DNA of 64,000 bases from the NCBI RefSeq assembly GCF_004342665.1, contig NZ_SMBY01000001.1:248001-312000 (forward strand). The letters are read 5' to 3'. Positions 21,484 through 32,325 of the stretch are shown here, in pieces. Made by a program: the position numbers and the translations under genes. The first letter of the stretch is position 1, and each line of letters begins with the position of its first letter. Origin of the DNA: Samsonia erythrinae. GTDB taxonomy: Bacteria > Pseudomonadota > Gammaproteobacteria > Enterobacterales > Enterobacteriaceae. The notes under the pieces are model-generated. The model saw nothing but the letters and a program-made list of their open reading frames with translations, searched no databases and was not told the origin of the DNA.

Positions 21484-22374
21484 TCAACGCACGTAAGTCA
21501 GCAGGACGTCGTGCGCAGGCGCGATGGAATCAACGGACATCATGACGCTTAGCGAGGTAATCGCGACGATGGAGAATACAAACAGTTTTCTCGCCCATAT
21601 ACGGTCATCAATCGCATTTTTATAACCTGACAGCGCCATTCCCAGCCACCACACGCTTACCGCGGCGGCGACGACCAGATACTTGTAGCCCGCATAACCG
21701 CCGAGAGAGAGCATCAGCGTCGCTACCGCAAAGGCTATGATATATAGCGTGATGTGGTTTTTCGCAACGGAGATCCCCTTCACGACAGGCAATACCGGAA
21801 TGTTGGCCGCCTGGTAGTCTTTGAAACGGAAAATGGCAATCGCATAAGAGTGAGGCATCTGCCACAGGCTAAAAATCAGCAGCAGAATCAACGCGCCGGC
21901 GTCGAACTGGTTGCTGACGGCGCAGTAGCCGATAACCGGTGGCGCCGCGCCGGACAGGCTGCCAATCAGCGTGCCATAAACAGAATGGCGCTTCATGTAC
22001 AGACTATACACACCGACATAGACGACGAAGCCCATCACCGCCAGCCACATGGCCAGCGGGTTAGCCGCGATGTACAGCAGAGCAAAGCCCGCAATACCTA
22101 GTAGCGATGCGTAAACCAGCGTTACCTTCACCGAAATCAGTCCCTTTACCAGAACCCGATTTTTCGTTCTCTCCATTTTCTTGTCGATGTCGCGGTCAAT
22201 GACATTGTTAAATACGCAGCCAGAGGCAACGACCAACGACACACCCATGAGGGTGGCGAGAAACAAGGGATAATCGATGCTGCCTTGGGCAGCAAGGAGA
22301 AATCCACCGATAACAGAAATTAGATTACCGAAAATAATTCCTGGTTTCGTCACTTGCAGGTATTGCTTAATCAT
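21484..22374 (-). CDS. cyoE: Protoheme IX farnesyltransferase (heme O synthase)
   Basis: This 296-residue UbiA-family prenyltransferase has about nine membrane helices. It attaches farnesyl to heme B to make heme O for cytochrome bo3. The Asp-rich prenyl-binding motif [17 protein letters not shown] is present. It is the last gene of cyoABCDE, 14 bases after cyoD. Its farnesyl donor is the product of ispA, also in this window. Confidence 0.96.
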   Translation of the reverse strand: MIKQYLQVTKPGIIFGNLISVIGGFLLAAQGSIDYPLFLATLMGVSLVVASGCVFNNVIDRDIDKKMERTKNRVLVKGLISVKVTLVYASLLGIAGFALLYIAANPLAMWLAVMGFVVYVGVYSLYMKRHSVYGTLIGSLSGAAPPVIGYCAVSNQFDAGALILLLIFSLWQMPHSYAIAIFRFKDYQAANIPVLPVVKGISVAKNHITLYIIAFAVATLMLSLGGYAGYKYLVVAAAVSVWWLGMALSGYKNAIDDRIWARKLFVFSIVAITSLSVMMSVDSIAPAHDVLLTYVR

Positions 22375-22388
22375 CTTTTACAGCTCAG

Positions 22389-22721
22389 TTACTGGATCAT
22401 CATGTTGTGGTGCGCGCTCATCATAATCCAGATGGAGCCCACGACGACAATGGCGATAATCAGGATGGCAAACACAAGAGCCACCACGTTCCAGCGCTCT
22501 TCCGAGGACGTATTCAGATGCAGGAAATACACCAGATGCACCAAAATTTGCACCACAGCACATCCCACCACCGTGAAAAGAATGGCGTTATGTGAGGCGG
22601 AACCGTCCATGACCATACCGAAAGGAATGACCGTCAGAATGACAGACAGGACAAAACCAATCACATATGACTTAACGCTACCGTGGCTGGCGCCTGCATG
22701 ATCGGTTGTTGAATGACTCAT
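22389..22721 (-). CDS. cyoD: Cytochrome bo3 ubiquinol oxidase subunit IV
   Basis: The protein has 110 residues from the ATG at 22721, which overlaps the cyoC stop by one base (TAATG). It is a small three-helix subunit with motifs [14 protein letters not shown] and [10 protein letters not shown], typical of the CyoD family. It assists assembly of the oxidase core. Confidence 0.95.
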   Translation of the reverse strand: MSHSTTDHAGASHGSVKSYVIGFVLSVILTVIPFGMVMDGSASHNAILFTVVGCAVVQILVHLVYFLHLNTSSEERWNVVALVFAILIIAIVVVGSIWIMMSAHHNMMIQ

Positions 22722-23335
22722 TACATCGCCCCCAGCAGATAAACAACGGTGAAGACACAAATCCAGACGACATCGAGGAAGTGCCAGAACAGGCTCAGGC
22801 ACATCAGACGCGTTTTGTTGACCGCCGTCAGGCCGCGGGATGACACCTGAATCATCATGATAACCAGCCAGATCAGACCGCCCGTTACGTGGATTCCGTG
22901 GGTGCCGACCAGAGCAAAGAAGGCGGAGAGGAACGCACTGCGATCCGGGCCGTAGCCTTCCACTATCAGGTGATGGAATTCATAGATTTCCATCACGATG
23001 AACACCAGACCGAGCAGGAACGTCAGTGCAAGCCAGGCGTTCACCTGAGACTTATTGCCCTTGTTCATGGCGATCATCGCCATACCGTAAGTAATACTAC
23101 TGAACAGTAACGCGAAGGTTTCAACCAGCACGAAGGACAAATCGAAGATGTCCTTCCCGCTTGGACCGCCAGCGGTACCGTTAACCAGTACCGCAAAGGT
23201 TGCGAACAGCGAGCCGAAAATGATGAGGTCGCTCATCAGGTAGACCCAGAAGCCGAATACCTTGGTGGCTCCTGCGTCGTGGTGCCCATGCTCGGCATGG
23301 GCAATATTGTGGTTAGTCAGAGTTTCAGTTGACAT
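22721..23335 (-). CDS. cyoC: Cytochrome bo3 ubiquinol oxidase subunit III
   Basis: This 204-residue five-helix protein is homologous to cytochrome c oxidase subunit III. It starts [20 protein letters not shown], a His-rich N-terminus like E. coli, and has [18 protein letters not shown] and [10 protein letters not shown]. Its start overlaps the cyoB end by 11 bases, giving coupled translation. Confidence 0.96.
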   Translation of the reverse strand: MSTETLTNHNIAHAEHGHHDAGATKVFGFWVYLMSDLIIFGSLFATFAVLVNGTAGGPSGKDIFDLSFVLVETFALLFSSITYGMAMIAMNKGNKSQVNAWLALTFLLGLVFIVMEIYEFHHLIVEGYGPDRSAFLSAFFALVGTHGIHVTGGLIWLVIMMIQVSSRGLTAVNKTRLMCLSLFWHFLDVVWICVFTVVYLLGAM

Positions 23336-25316
23336 GTTTCACGCCTGCCTTACTGAGTTGATCAAAATTCTGATTCTCAATTTGCTCAATTTCCTTAACC
23401 GGTACGTAGTAATCCACGTCCTGATTAAAGCTGTGCACAATCCAGGTCACAATCATGCCGGCGAAACCGATGATTGCCATCCACCAGATGTGCCAGATCA
23501 TGGCAAAACCAAACACCAAACTGAATGCGGAGATAACCACACCGGCGCCGGTATTTTTCGGCATGTGGATCTCTTCGTAGCTGGCAGGGCGCTTGTAAGC
23601 TTCGCCTTTCTCTTTTGCTTCCCAGAAGGCGTCACGTTCGTTGACGTGCGGCACGGTGGCAAAATTGTAGAACGGCGCAGGGGAAGACGTAGACCACTCC
23701 AGCGTACGCGCATCCCACGGGTCACCTGTCAGATCGCGATTCTGATGGCGGTCACGGATACTGACGTAGAACTGGACCACCTGACACAGAACACCAATAC
23801 CGATCAGTACCGCACCGATAGAGGCCACAACCAATAGCGGGTGGAATTCCGGGTTGATCTGCTGGCTCAGGCGACGCGTCATCCCCATGAAGCCCAGTAC
23901 GTAGAGCGGCATGAAGGCAACGAAGAAGCCGATGATCCAGAACCAGAATGCGCGTTTACCCCAGGTTTCGTTCAGCGTGAAGCCAAAGGCTTTCGGGAAC
24001 CAATAGGTAATCCCCGCGAAACAACCGAATACCACGCCGCCGATAATCACGTTATGGAAGTGGGCAATCAGGAACAGGCTGTTGTGCAGAACAAAGTTGG
24101 CGCCCGGCACGGCCAGCAGCACCCCGGTCATCCCCCCGATACTAAAGGTGATGATGAAACCGGTCGTCCACAGCATGGCGGAGTGAGACTGGATTCGGCC
24201 CTGATACATGGTAAACAGCCAGTTGAAAATTTTAACCCCGGTCGGGATTGAAATAATCATGGTGGCGATACCAAAGAAGGCGTTGACGTTCGCGCCGGAC
24301 CCCATGGTAAAGAAGTGGTGCAGCCATACGATGAACGACAGAACCGTAATCGCAATGGTCGCCCACACCAACGAGGTGTAACCAAACAGGCGTTTTTTAC
24401 AGAAGGTCGCAACCACTTCGGAATAAATACCGAATACCGGCAGCACCAAAATGTAAACCTCAGGATGACCCCATGCCCAGATCAGGTTGATGTACATCAT
24501 CATGTTGCCGCCCATATCGTTGGTAAAGAAATGGGTACCGAGGTAACGGTCGAGCGTCAGCAACGCAATGGTCACGGTCAGGATCGGGAATGCGGCAATA
24601 ATCAGGACGTTGGTGCACAGCGCGGTCCAGGTAAAAACCGGCATTTTCATCAGCGTCATGCCAGGAGCACGCATCTTCAGAATGGTCGCGAAGAAGTTAA
24701 CCCCCGTCAGCGTGGTGCCCAGACCGGATATCTGTAAGCTCCATATCCAGTAATCGACCCCGACGCCGGGACTGTACTCCTTACCGGAAAGCGGCGGATA
24801 GGCAACCCATCCGGTCTGTGCGAATTCACCGACCCCAAGGGAGATGTTAATCAGAATGACGCCGACCACGAACAACCAGAAACTGAGGGAGTTCAGGAAA
24901 GGGAAGGCAACGTCACGCGCGCCGATCTGTAACGGAACGGCAAGGTTCATCAACCCAACGACAAACGGTGTCGCCACAAAAAAGATCATGATCACGCCGT
25001 GCGCGGTGAAAATCTGATCGTAGTGGTGAGCGTTGAGGAACCCTTCATGCCCGGCAGAGGCGAGCACCTGTTGGCCACGCATCATGATGGCATCGGCAAA
25101 ACCGCGTAGCATCATCACCAGACCGACGATGATGTACATGATACCGATTTTCTTGTGGTCGACGGAGGTGAACCACTCGGCCCACAGCCATTTCCATTTA
25201 CCGAAATAGGTTATTGCCGCCAGCAGTGCCAGGCCGCCAACGATGATCCCCGCCACGGTGACCATAATGATGGGTTCGTGGTACGGAACCGCATCAAGTG
25301 TAAGTTTTCCGAACAT
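23325..25316 (-). CDS. cyoB: Cytochrome bo3 ubiquinol oxidase subunit I
   Basis: The protein has 663 residues. This is the catalytic, proton-pumping heme-copper subunit carrying heme b, heme o3 and CuB, which oxidises ubiquinol and reduces oxygen. The CuB and K-channel region [14 protein letters not shown], the HHFFTMG His pair and [12 protein letters not shown] (heme ligands) are intact; 15 helices are expected. Four bases separate it from cyoA. Confidence 0.97.
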   Translation of the reverse strand: MFGKLTLDAVPYHEPIIMVTVAGIIVGGLALLAAITYFGKWKWLWAEWFTSVDHKKIGIMYIIVGLVMMLRGFADAIMMRGQQVLASAGHEGFLNAHHYDQIFTAHGVIMIFFVATPFVVGLMNLAVPLQIGARDVAFPFLNSLSFWLFVVGVILINISLGVGEFAQTGWVAYPPLSGKEYSPGVGVDYWIWSLQISGLGTTLTGVNFFATILKMRAPGMTLMKMPVFTWTALCTNVLIIAAFPILTVTIALLTLDRYLGTHFFTNDMGGNMMMYINLIWAWGHPEVYILVLPVFGIYSEVVATFCKKRLFGYTSLVWATIAITVLSFIVWLHHFFTMGSGANVNAFFGIATMIISIPTGVKIFNWLFTMYQGRIQSHSAMLWTTGFIITFSIGGMTGVLLAVPGANFVLHNSLFLIAHFHNVIIGGVVFGCFAGITYWFPKAFGFTLNETWGKRAFWFWIIGFFVAFMPLYVLGFMGMTRRLSQQINPEFHPLLVVASIGAVLIGIGVLCQVVQFYVSIRDRHQNRDLTGDPWDARTLEWSTSSPAPFYNFATVPHVNERDAFWEAKEKGEAYKRPASYEEIHMPKNTGAGVVISAFSLVFGFAMIWHIWWMAIIGFAGMIVTWIVHSFNQDVDYYVPVKEIEQIENQNFDQLSKAGVKHVN

Positions 25317-25320
25317 CGTA

Positions 25321-26283
25321 TTATCCCTCGGCTCCTTTGTGCGAACTGTGCTCGCCCATGTTCATACCCTCACCGTGCTGCATGTTTTCATCGTGCTTCA
25401 TGCCTTCACCATGATGTTGCATGTTCATGTCGTTGCCTATGAATTTGCGAATAATGTTATTAAACAAATCCGGCTGGACACTGGAGAAGTATTCGACAGG
25501 GTGGAATTCACTCGGTTTAGCCAGCGCATTGAATTCATCCGTGGTGTTGAGTGTCTTGGAAGACGCACGGACTTTGGCAACCCATTGGTCAAATTCCTGC
25601 TGAGTTGGCGTGGCGATCGCGGTGAACTTCATGCCCGAGAAGCCTTTACCACTGTAACCGCCGGAAATACCGTCATATTTACCCGGTTCATTAGCGATCA
25701 GGTGGAGCTTCGTCTGCATTCCGGCCATGGCATAAATTTGTCCGCCAAGACGAGGAATGAAGAAGGAGTTCATCACGGAGTCGGATGTGATCTTGAACGC
25801 TACTGGCACATTCGCCGGAAACGCGAGTTCGTTAACGGTGGCAATACCCAGATCCGGATAGACAAACAGCCATTTCCAGTCAAGCGAAACCACTTCGACA
25901 TTGATAGGTTTGACGTCTGACTCCAACGGCTTGTAAGGATCAAGCGAATGGGTCGTCTTCCAGGTAATCGTGCCAAGAATGACGATAATGATGATTGGTA
26001 CAGTCCAGACTACCGCTTCTATCTTATTGGAATGTGACCAATTCGGGGTATATTTTGCCTTTTCGTTTGAAGCTCGAAACTTCCAGGCAAAAGCTATCGT
26101 CATAATGATGACGGGCAGCACAACGATCAACATCAGCCCGATGGCTGTCAGTATTAGCGATCGTTGCTCTAACCCGACGTCTCCTTTGGGGTTCATCAGC
26201 GCCATATCGCAACCACTCAGCAAAGCCGTGGCTGCAAATAAAGACAGCATCCCAAAAATTTTATTGTATTTCCTGAGTCTCAT
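25321..26283 (-). CDS. cyoA: Cytochrome bo3 ubiquinol oxidase subunit II
   Basis: The protein has 320 residues and is a lipoprotein: signal peptide with lipobox LLSGC (Cys25), two membrane helices (about 45-65 and 90-110), then a periplasmic cupredoxin-like domain lacking the CuA ligands, as expected for a quinol oxidase. The C-terminal tail (about the last 40 residues, [20 protein letters not shown] onward) is very rich in His, Met and Glu; the E. coli tail is similar in kind. It is the first gene of the operon. Confidence 0.96.
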   Translation of the reverse strand: MRLRKYNKIFGMLSLFAATALLSGCDMALMNPKGDVGLEQRSLILTAIGLMLIVVLPVIIMTIAFAWKFRASNEKAKYTPNWSHSNKIEAVVWTVPIIIIVILGTITWKTTHSLDPYKPLESDVKPINVEVVSLDWKWLFVYPDLGIATVNELAFPANVPVAFKITSDSVMNSFFIPRLGGQIYAMAGMQTKLHLIANEPGKYDGISGGYSGKGFSGMKFTAIATPTQQEFDQWVAKVRASSKTLNTTDEFNALAKPSEFHPVEYFSSVQPDLFNNIIRKFIGNDMNMQHHGEGMKHDENMQHGEGMNMGEHSSHKGAEG

Positions 26284-26705
26284 GTAGCGACCTCAATAAC
26301 AAGGGCTCTATTGTCATTTCACGCGAGCGGGCATTTTACGGGAAGGTTACTGCACTGTAAACATGATTAAGGTTATGTCAGCCTGTTGTTGCTGTTTTTT
26401 GCCCTTAATGTCACAAAGGTAGAGAGGGTGAAAAAATAATTTTTAAAAACAGCAAATTAAACGCATACCTCCATAAGAGTATGGATGGATAATAAGAAAT
26501 TACAACTCATCACGGCGCTTATTTTCGATTGATTTCGCTTTTCTATCGATCGGGCGTTTTTTATGACAAATGAAATTAGTTTGTAAAAAACTTTCCCGTA
26601 CAGAAATAAACTTTTTTTAGGAAAGAAAAGTGTGAGAAAAATAATTAAATAAAGGAAGAAAACAATAGATTCAGGCCACGCCCACTGCGCTGGCCTGAAC
26701 TCTCG
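26284..26705. other. Gap upstream of cyoA: operon promoter region
   Basis: 422 bases without a gene between cyoA and the 3' end of ampG (both minus strand). The cyo promoter must lie here. The part from about 26400 to 26660 is strongly AT-rich. I do not see a convincing open frame or an unambiguous ArcA or Fnr site; the ampG hairpin is at the right-hand end. Confidence 0.5.
26670..26699 (-). terminator. Hairpin after ampG
   Basis: TTCAGGCCA and TGGCCTGAA are separated by 12 bases, 7 bases after the ampG stop. Only a broken T-rich tail (TCTATTGTTTTC) follows on the minus strand. Confidence 0.6.
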
Positions 26706-28193
26706 TCAGGAGCCGGATAGCCGGGAAATACGCCTGAGTGAAAGATAGTCCAACAGGCTACCAAGGACAAGCCCTGACAGCGCGAGCGCACAGCCTGCGG
26801 CAAGCAGGTATTCGGCCAATTGCGGTAGTGCGGACCACCCCAACGTATTGGTGATGAGCAAGAGAAGCCATATCCCCAGTAGCGCCGTCCCCAGGCCCAG
26901 CAGATGCAGCGCTTTCCGGTAATGGTGGGGAAAATTCGTACGCGGCTGGAATGCGTCTGTTCGCTGAGTGAACTCCAGCGTTTCACGGCAAATCAACAGG
27001 ATCGCCAGACCCGGCAAAGCGGCCACAATAGAAAACAGGTAAAACCACGCCCAACCGTAGGACTCGACAAACCAACCCGCAATGGGGCCGACGTAAACCC
27101 GACCGACGGCGGAAAGGGCGGAAAGCAGGGCGAATTGTGTCGCCGAGAAGGATTTATTACACAGCGTCATCAGCAGTGCGACAAACGCTGCGGTCCCCAT
27201 GCCGCCGCACAGATTTTCCAGAAAAACGGCGCTGGCCATCGTGACCATATTTTTAGCCGTTATCGCCAGCAGCCAGTAACCTGCGTTGGACACGGCCTGA
27301 AGAATACCAAACAGTATCAACGCCTTGAACAAGGAGAGACGCTGCATCAGTAGCCCGCCGTAAATCGCGCCGACGATAGTGGCGAAGAGCCCCAGCGTTT
27401 TATTAACCATCCCCACATCGCCCGCGTTAAAGCCAACGCCGCGAATGAGGAATGTCGTCGTCAGGCTGATCGCAAAGGCATCACCGAGTTTATATAAAAC
27501 GATGAGCAAAAGAATCAGCCAGGCGTTGTTGCGTGAGAAAAAATCGCGCAGAGGAGCGGCAATCGCCTGCTCCATGCTGCGAGGTGCGGGTTGACTATTC
27601 AACGGTTCAGGCGCCAGCAGCGTCGCGCAGACGCCGATCAGCATAAGCCCCGCCATTAGCCAGTAGGTGGCTTGCCAGCCGAGGTAGCGGTCCGCAATCC
27701 ATAACGCCAGCCCGCCCGAAACCAACATGGCCAGACGGTAACCTAATACGGAGGTCGCCGCCCCCGTGCCGCGCTCTTCGGGAGGAAGCAGGTCCGTCTT
27801 ATAGGCGTCAAAGACGATATCCTGAGAGGCAGAGCAAAAAGCGACCAGCACCGCCAGCGCGGCCAGCCACCAGAGATCGCGCGCCGGATTCATAAACCCC
27901 ATACCGATGATGGCGGCAATGAGCAGGAGTTGGCTGAGCACCAGCCAGCCGCGGCGACGCCCCAGAAAAGGCGGGGTATAGCGATCCATCAGCGGGGACC
28001 ACAGAAACTTGAATACGTAAGCCTGCCCCACCAGAGAGAAAAAGCCGATGGTTTTCAGATCGACATTCTCGACGGTCATCCAGGCTTGCAGCGTGCCGGA
28101 TGTCAATGCCAGCGGTAAACCGGAAGCAAAGCCTAATAGCAGCAGAAAAAGTGAATTACGCTGGCTAAATAAAGTTATAACGCGACTAAGCAT
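26706..28193 (-). CDS. ampG: Muropeptide transporter AmpG
   Basis: This 495-residue MFS permease imports GlcNAc-anhydroMurNAc peptides from the periplasm for cell-wall recycling. The signature GFASGLPLALTSGTLQAWM and FLWSPLMDRYTPPFLGRRRG match E. coli closely. I prefer the ATG at 28193 (MLSRVITLFSQRN) because AAAGGA lies 7 bases before it. An in-frame ATG at 28217 would add MEQGKGLP, but it sits in the loop of the hairpin at 28207-28237. yajG is upstream on the same strand and probably cotranscribed. Confidence 0.94.
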   Translation of the reverse strand: MLSRVITLFSQRNSLFLLLLGFASGLPLALTSGTLQAWMTVENVDLKTIGFFSLVGQAYVFKFLWSPLMDRYTPPFLGRRRGWLVLSQLLLIAAIIGMGFMNPARDLWWLAALAVLVAFCSASQDIVFDAYKTDLLPPEERGTGAATSVLGYRLAMLVSGGLALWIADRYLGWQATYWLMAGLMLIGVCATLLAPEPLNSQPAPRSMEQAIAAPLRDFFSRNNAWLILLLIVLYKLGDAFAISLTTTFLIRGVGFNAGDVGMVNKTLGLFATIVGAIYGGLLMQRLSLFKALILFGILQAVSNAGYWLLAITAKNMVTMASAVFLENLCGGMGTAAFVALLMTLCNKSFSATQFALLSALSAVGRVYVGPIAGWFVESYGWAWFYLFSIVAALPGLAILLICRETLEFTQRTDAFQPRTNFPHHYRKALHLLGLGTALLGIWLLLLITNTLGWSALPQLAEYLLAAGCALALSGLVLGSLLDYLSLRRISRLSGS

Positions 28194-28206
28194 AGGAAGT
28201 CCTTTC

Positions 28207-28237
28207 CCTTGTTCCATGATGTATCAGGAACAAGGGA
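28207..28237 (-). repeat. Perfect inverted repeat between yajG and ampG
   Basis: A 10-bp stem CCCTTGTTCC/GGAACAAGGG with an 11-base loop ends 5 bases before the AAAGGA of ampG on the minus strand. There is no T run, so a terminator is unlikely; RNA processing or translational control of ampG is possible. Confidence 0.6.
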
Positions 28238-28252
28238 AGCGGCGTGCGGAAA

Positions 28253-28831
28253 TTAACGGGCGTTTTCTTTGATGAAGCTGCTTACGCTGGTGTCTTGCGC
28301 CATGTCGTTGATGACATCACCCAGCACCGTATTAACGGCATCGGTAATTTTTTCGTTGCTGGCGGTAAATGCGCCTTGAACGTTATAGGTTGAGCGGTAG
28401 TTTTTCACCTGCTTGTTTCCGTTCGCGGCCTGAGAAATGATGGAGATGTCCGCTTTCGTCGTGATGTTGTAACGCAGGTTGCCTTCGGAGACATCGGCAT
28501 AGAGGTGGTTAACCACGATTTGCAAGGCTACCGGGCCACCGGTCCCAATCATATAACCCCGGGCGGCCATTTGTTTTTCCAGCGCTTCTTGCAGCAGGAA
28601 GCGCAGGTCGCGGGAAGGCGTCAGGGTGATCAGTTGACCATCACGATTCACTTTCGCCAGCGCTTGATCGGCACGCTGATCTGCGCCGTTGATGCTGATT
28701 GTCACGCCCATCAGGCTCGGATCCTGTGAAGGCAGGCTGATTTTCGGAGTGATGTTGAGCGTATTGCTTTTTGCCGCACAGCCCGCAAGCAAGATCGCGG
28801 TCAGAAAAGGGAAAAATAATTTTTTTAACAT
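28253..28831 (-). CDS. yajG: YajG family lipoprotein
   Basis: This is a 192-residue lipoprotein with lipobox LLAGC (Cys18) and the family block PSLMGVTISINGADQRADQALAKV, followed by SRDLRFLLQEALEKQMAARGY. Function is unknown; it sits in the ampG transcription unit in many enterobacteria. The residue after Cys is Ala, so outer-membrane sorting is expected. Confidence 0.93.
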   Translation of the reverse strand: MLKKLFFPFLTAILLAGCAAKSNTLNITPKISLPSQDPSLMGVTISINGADQRADQALAKVNRDGQLITLTPSRDLRFLLQEALEKQMAARGYMIGTGGPVALQIVVNHLYADVSEGNLRYNITTKADISIISQAANGNKQVKNYRSTYNVQGAFTASNEKITDAVNTVLGDVINDMAQDTSVSSFIKENAR

Positions 28832-29150
28832 TCGTATGTTCTCAATAATGATTGGTGTAGTGAGCCGATAAATATTGTTGGTATCATATCATCGCCACGG
28901 GCAGGAAAAAGAGCGGATAGCGGGTAAATTGTCCTGAAATTTATCTTTCTTATCGTGATGACCAGGAAAATACGTCTACCATGTTAACAGCGTTGACGAT
29001 ATATCAACCGTTTGAGAACGCGTTCTTTTCGTCGTGCCGTTTCTACGCATAACACATTGAAAAGCGTTAAGGTTATAATGGTTAAGACGCCGATGAATGA
29101 CCGGAAAGGGCGTGAATATCAACTTTGCCTCAGGCCGAAAGGGTAGCCGT

Positions 29151-29465
29151 ATGATGCGTGAAACGATCGAAGAAAAATTGCGTGTGGGGTTTGAACCCGT
29201 TCATTTAGAGGTGAGTGACGAAAGCTATCGTCACAATGTGCCCGCGGGCGCGGAAAGCCATTTTAAAGTCGTAATGGTCAGCGATAAATTCGACGGCGAG
29301 CGCGTGATTGGGCGTCATCGCGCGGTCTATGCAGTGCTGGCTGAGGAACTGGCGGGGTCGGTGCATGCGCTGGCGCTGCACACCTACACGACCAAAGAGT
29401 GGCGGAGTTTACAAAATGCCGTTCCCTCTTCTCCCCCGTGCGGCGGCGGTGGCATCCTGTCTTGA
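29151..29465 (+). CDS. bolA: BolA family iron-sulfur/transcription regulator
   Basis: The protein has 104 residues from the ATG at 29151 ([20 protein letters not shown]). BolA controls cell shape and biofilm genes in stationary phase and binds monothiol glutaredoxin with an Fe-S cluster. The class II KH-like fold and the conserved [17 protein letters not shown] and HALALHTYT blocks are present. An in-frame ATG 54 bases upstream is not conserved. The C-terminus ([12 protein letters not shown]) resembles the E. coli tail. Confidence 0.93.
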   Translation: MMRETIEEKLRVGFEPVHLEVSDESYRHNVPAGAESHFKVVMVSDKFDGERVIGRHRAVYAVLAEELAGSVHALALHTYTTKEWRSLQNAVPSSPPCGGGGILS

Positions 29466-29767
29466 TTCATCGCGAGAGCCGGTTGCTGACATCCCGGACG
29501 CCTGACTGACAAAAGTGTGAATAGGCTGCTGTAATAGTCTCGCTGCCGTTCTCGACTCATCCTGTCTATATCGCTATAATGCCGCGTCTATTTTTCCGGA
29601 ATGTATTCGGGACGCTTCTGACTACAGGGGAACAGGGAGTGGCAATTTCCCGGTTCTGCGAGATTGATTCAAGCTGTGCGCCTTGGTGACAGTTGTCTGA
29701 ATGAGCCTTGCTGTCGTGAGAATAGTTTTGGGGTTGACCGAGCACTGTGATTTTTTGAGGTAACAAG
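29466..29767. other. Gap between bolA and tig
   Basis: 302 bases: the tig promoter region. Upstream of tig I see TGAGGTAACAAG, a good ribosome site. I see no open frame with a credible start, and no clear bolA terminator. Confidence 0.5.
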
Positions 29768-31072
29768 ATGCAAGTTTCAGTTGAAACCACCCAAGGCCTG
29801 GGACGTCGCGTAACGATCACCGTTGCTGCGGACGTCATTGAGAATGCGGTGAAGAGCGAGCTGGTCAACGCGGCCAAAAAAGTACGTATCGACGGTTTCC
29901 GTAAAGGCAAAGTGCCGATGAATATTGTTGCTCAGCGTTATGGTGCCTCCGTGCGTCAGGACGTATTGGGTGACCTGATGCAGCGCAATTTTGTTGACGC
30001 GATCATCAAAGAAAAAATTAATCCGGTGGGTGCGCCGAACTATATCCCTGGTGAGTATGCCGTTGGTGGGGATTTCACTTACTCTGTTGAGTTTGAAGTC
30101 TACCCGGAAGTTGAACTGAAGGGGCTGGACGCCATCGAAGTGGAAAAGCCGATTGTCGAAGTCACCGATGCCGACGTAGATACCATGCTGGAAACGCTGC
30201 GTAAGCAGCAGGCGACTTGGAAAGAAACCGATCGCGCTGCGGCAGCGGAAGATCGTGTGACCATCGATTTTACCGGCTCTATCGACGGTGAAGTTTTTGA
30301 AGGCGGCAAAGCGTCCGACTTCGTTCTGGCAATGGGTCAGAACCGCATGATCCCCGGTTTTGAAGACGGTGTCGTCGGGCACAAAGCGGGCGAAGAATTC
30401 ACTATCGACGTGAACTTCCCGGACGATTACCACGCTGAAAACCTGAAAGGGAAAGCGGCTCAGTTCGCGATCGTCCTGAAGAAGGTGGAAGAGCGTGAAC
30501 TGCCTGAACTGACCGAAGAGTTCATCAAACGTTTCGGCGTCGCTGACGGTTCTCAGGAAGGTCTGCGTGCCGAAGTACGTAAAAACATGGAGCGTGAGTT
30601 GAAAGGCGCGGTGCGCAACCGTGTGAAAACGCAGGTTCTGGACGGGTTGGTTAATGCCAATGAGATTGATGTTCCTGCTGCGCTGATCGAGGGCGAAATT
30701 GATGTTCTTCGTCGTCAGGCGGCACAGCGTTTTGGCGGTAATGAGAAGCAAGCGCTGGAATTACCTCGCGAGCTGTTCGAAGAACAAGCCAAACGTCGCG
30801 TCGTTGTCGGTCTGTTACTGGGTGAAGTCATCAGCAGCAACGAACTGAAAGCAGACGAAGATCGCGTTAAGACGCTGATTGAAGAGATGGCTTCCGCTTA
30901 CGAAGATCCGCAGGAAGTGATCGAGTTCTACAGCAAAAATAAAGAGCTGATGAACAATATGCGCAACGTTGCGCTGGAAGAGCAAGCGGTTGAAACCGTG
31001 CTTTCCAAAGCGAAAGTTGTTGAGAAGGCAGTCAGCTTCAACGAGCTGATGAATCAAACAACGGCGGCGTAA
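29768..31072 (+). CDS. tig: Trigger factor
   Basis: The 434-residue ribosome-bound chaperone is the first to meet nascent chains. The N-terminal ribosome-binding domain has the signature [11 protein letters not shown]. The FKBP-type peptidyl-prolyl isomerase domain (about 150-245) has [19 protein letters not shown] and [11 protein letters not shown]. The C-terminal helical domain forms the arms. It is followed by a strong terminator, so it is separate from clpPX. Confidence 0.97.
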   Translation: MQVSVETTQGLGRRVTITVAADVIENAVKSELVNAAKKVRIDGFRKGKVPMNIVAQRYGASVRQDVLGDLMQRNFVDAIIKEKINPVGAPNYIPGEYAVGGDFTYSVEFEVYPEVELKGLDAIEVEKPIVEVTDADVDTMLETLRKQQATWKETDRAAAAEDRVTIDFTGSIDGEVFEGGKASDFVLAMGQNRMIPGFEDGVVGHKAGEEFTIDVNFPDDYHAENLKGKAAQFAIVLKKVEERELPELTEEFIKRFGVADGSQEGLRAEVRKNMERELKGAVRNRVKTQVLDGLVNANEIDVPAALIEGEIDVLRRQAAQRFGGNEKQALELPRELFEEQAKRRVVVGLLLGEVISSNELKADEDRVKTLIEEMASAYEDPQEVIEFYSKNKELMNNMRNVALEEQAVETVLSKAKVVEKAVSFNELMNQTTAA

Positions 31073-31115
31073 CTTTTTTAAAGGTTGCTTTCGCGTAGCG
31101 TTACGCTTTCCTGTC

Positions 31116-31145
31116 AAAGCCCGTGCCTTATGGCACGGGCTTTTT
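31116..31145 (+). terminator. Rho-independent terminator of tig
   Basis: AAAGCCCGTGCC, four-base loop, GGCACGGGCTTTTT, 43 bases after the tig stop. Confidence 0.92.
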
Positions 31146-31360
31146 GCTGATGATTTGGCGGAAATCTGAGCCCGTGCGGGAAAGCGATTCGGTCGCCTTT
31201 GGCGTTGAATGTGCGAGGACTGGCAATCAAGAGGCCAAACGTGCTCCGTAAATTGCATTATTATTATGTCAGGCAACGCGTTAAATCGCTGGCTTAGGGG
31301 CCGGACATGCGGCGCAATAAAAGAATTGGTTCTTTAATAGGGAACAATTGATGGTGTAAG

Positions 31361-31388
31361 CTTGATATACAGTGTGCGTGCCCCAATT
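31361..31388 (+). promoter_or_regulatory. Candidate sigma-32 promoter of clpP
   Basis: CTTGATA, a 13-base spacer and CCCCAATT resemble the heat-shock consensus CTTGAAA/CCCCATNT. It lies about 155 bases upstream of clpP. clpP is a known RpoH-regulated gene in E. coli; the site here is inferred from sequence. Confidence 0.55.
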
Positions 31389-31542
31389 CATTGAAGTGTA
31401 AGAGCTGGCTTGGCAGGTAAGGATGTTCGGCCATCGGGTGGGGTGTTCAACATGGGCGGGGCCCATAGTCATCCTTCCCTATCTTTAGTAGAATTGGACA
31501 ATGCAATAAAAGTGCCGGACGCATTTTATCTAGGAGACGTGA

Positions 31543-32166
31543 ATGTCATACAGTGACGAACAAGAAAGACAAGCATCTCAAATGGCGTTAGTGCCGATGG
31601 TGGTTGAACAGACCTCGCGCGGCGAGCGTTCTTACGATATCTATTCCCGTCTGCTAAAAGAACGGATAATCTTCCTGACCGGTCAGGTGGAAGATCACAT
31701 GGCGAATCTGGTTGTGGCACAGATGCTGTTTCTGGAAGCGGAAAATCCGGAAAAAGATATTTATCTGTACATCAACTCGCCGGGGGGCGTCATCACTGCC
31801 GGCATGTCTATTTATGACACCATGCAGTTTATCAAGCCGGATGTCAGTACCATTTGTATGGGGCAAGCTTGCTCAATGGGGGCGTTCCTGTTGACGGCGG
31901 GCGCTAAAGGCAAACGCATATGTCTGCCTAACTCGCGCGTTATGATTCACCAGCCGCTGGGTGGATTCCAGGGGCAGGCGACAGATATTGAAATCCACGC
32001 CAAAGAAATACTGAAAGTAAAAGCCAAAATGAATGAGCTGATGGCCAAACACACGGGACAGCCTCTTGAAGTGATAGAGAGGGACACCGAGCGCGATCGT
32101 TTCCTCTCTGCCAATGAGGCAGTAGACTACGGTCTGGTAGACTCCGTATTCACGAACCGTGGGTAA
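31543..32166 (+). CDS. clpP: ATP-dependent Clp protease proteolytic subunit
   Basis: The 207-residue precursor of the tetradecameric serine protease has catalytic Ser111 ([11 protein letters not shown]), His136 (MIHQPLGG) and the Asp in ERDTERDRF. The N-terminal residues before [10 protein letters not shown] are the self-cleaved propeptide. A good ribosome site (TAGGAGACG) precedes the ATG. clpX follows after 159 bases. Confidence 0.97.
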   Translation: MSYSDEQERQASQMALVPMVVEQTSRGERSYDIYSRLLKERIIFLTGQVEDHMANLVVAQMLFLEAENPEKDIYLYINSPGGVITAGMSIYDTMQFIKPDVSTICMGQACSMGAFLLTAGAKGKRICLPNSRVMIHQPLGGFQGQATDIEIHAKEILKVKAKMNELMAKHTGQPLEVIERDTERDRFLSANEAVDYGLVDSVFTNRG

Positions 32167-32325
32167 TGCTCCGCCATCTTAGTGGTCTGGCGTGGCGAAC
32201 AGTGTTCGACCGATAGTCTGTTGTGCGAGGTTGTATTGCACGTATTGGCTATAAATATTGGCGTACTCTGTAGCGGTATCGCTGTGGTTGGCCTGCGGGC
32301 AAAAGACGAAGAAGAGGTTTGACTC

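Larger units (their letters stand above)
31073..31542. other. Gap between tig and clpP
   Basis: 470 bases holding the tig terminator (31116-31145), the candidate clpP heat-shock promoter (31361-31388) and a long clpP leader. The remaining part (31146-31360) shows no supported gene. Confidence 0.55.

Noticed and set aside
25321-25440. His/Met-rich tail of cyoA as a possible novel metal-binding fusion
   Set aside because: E. coli CyoA also ends in a His/Met/Glu-rich tail; it is a variable end of a normal subunit.
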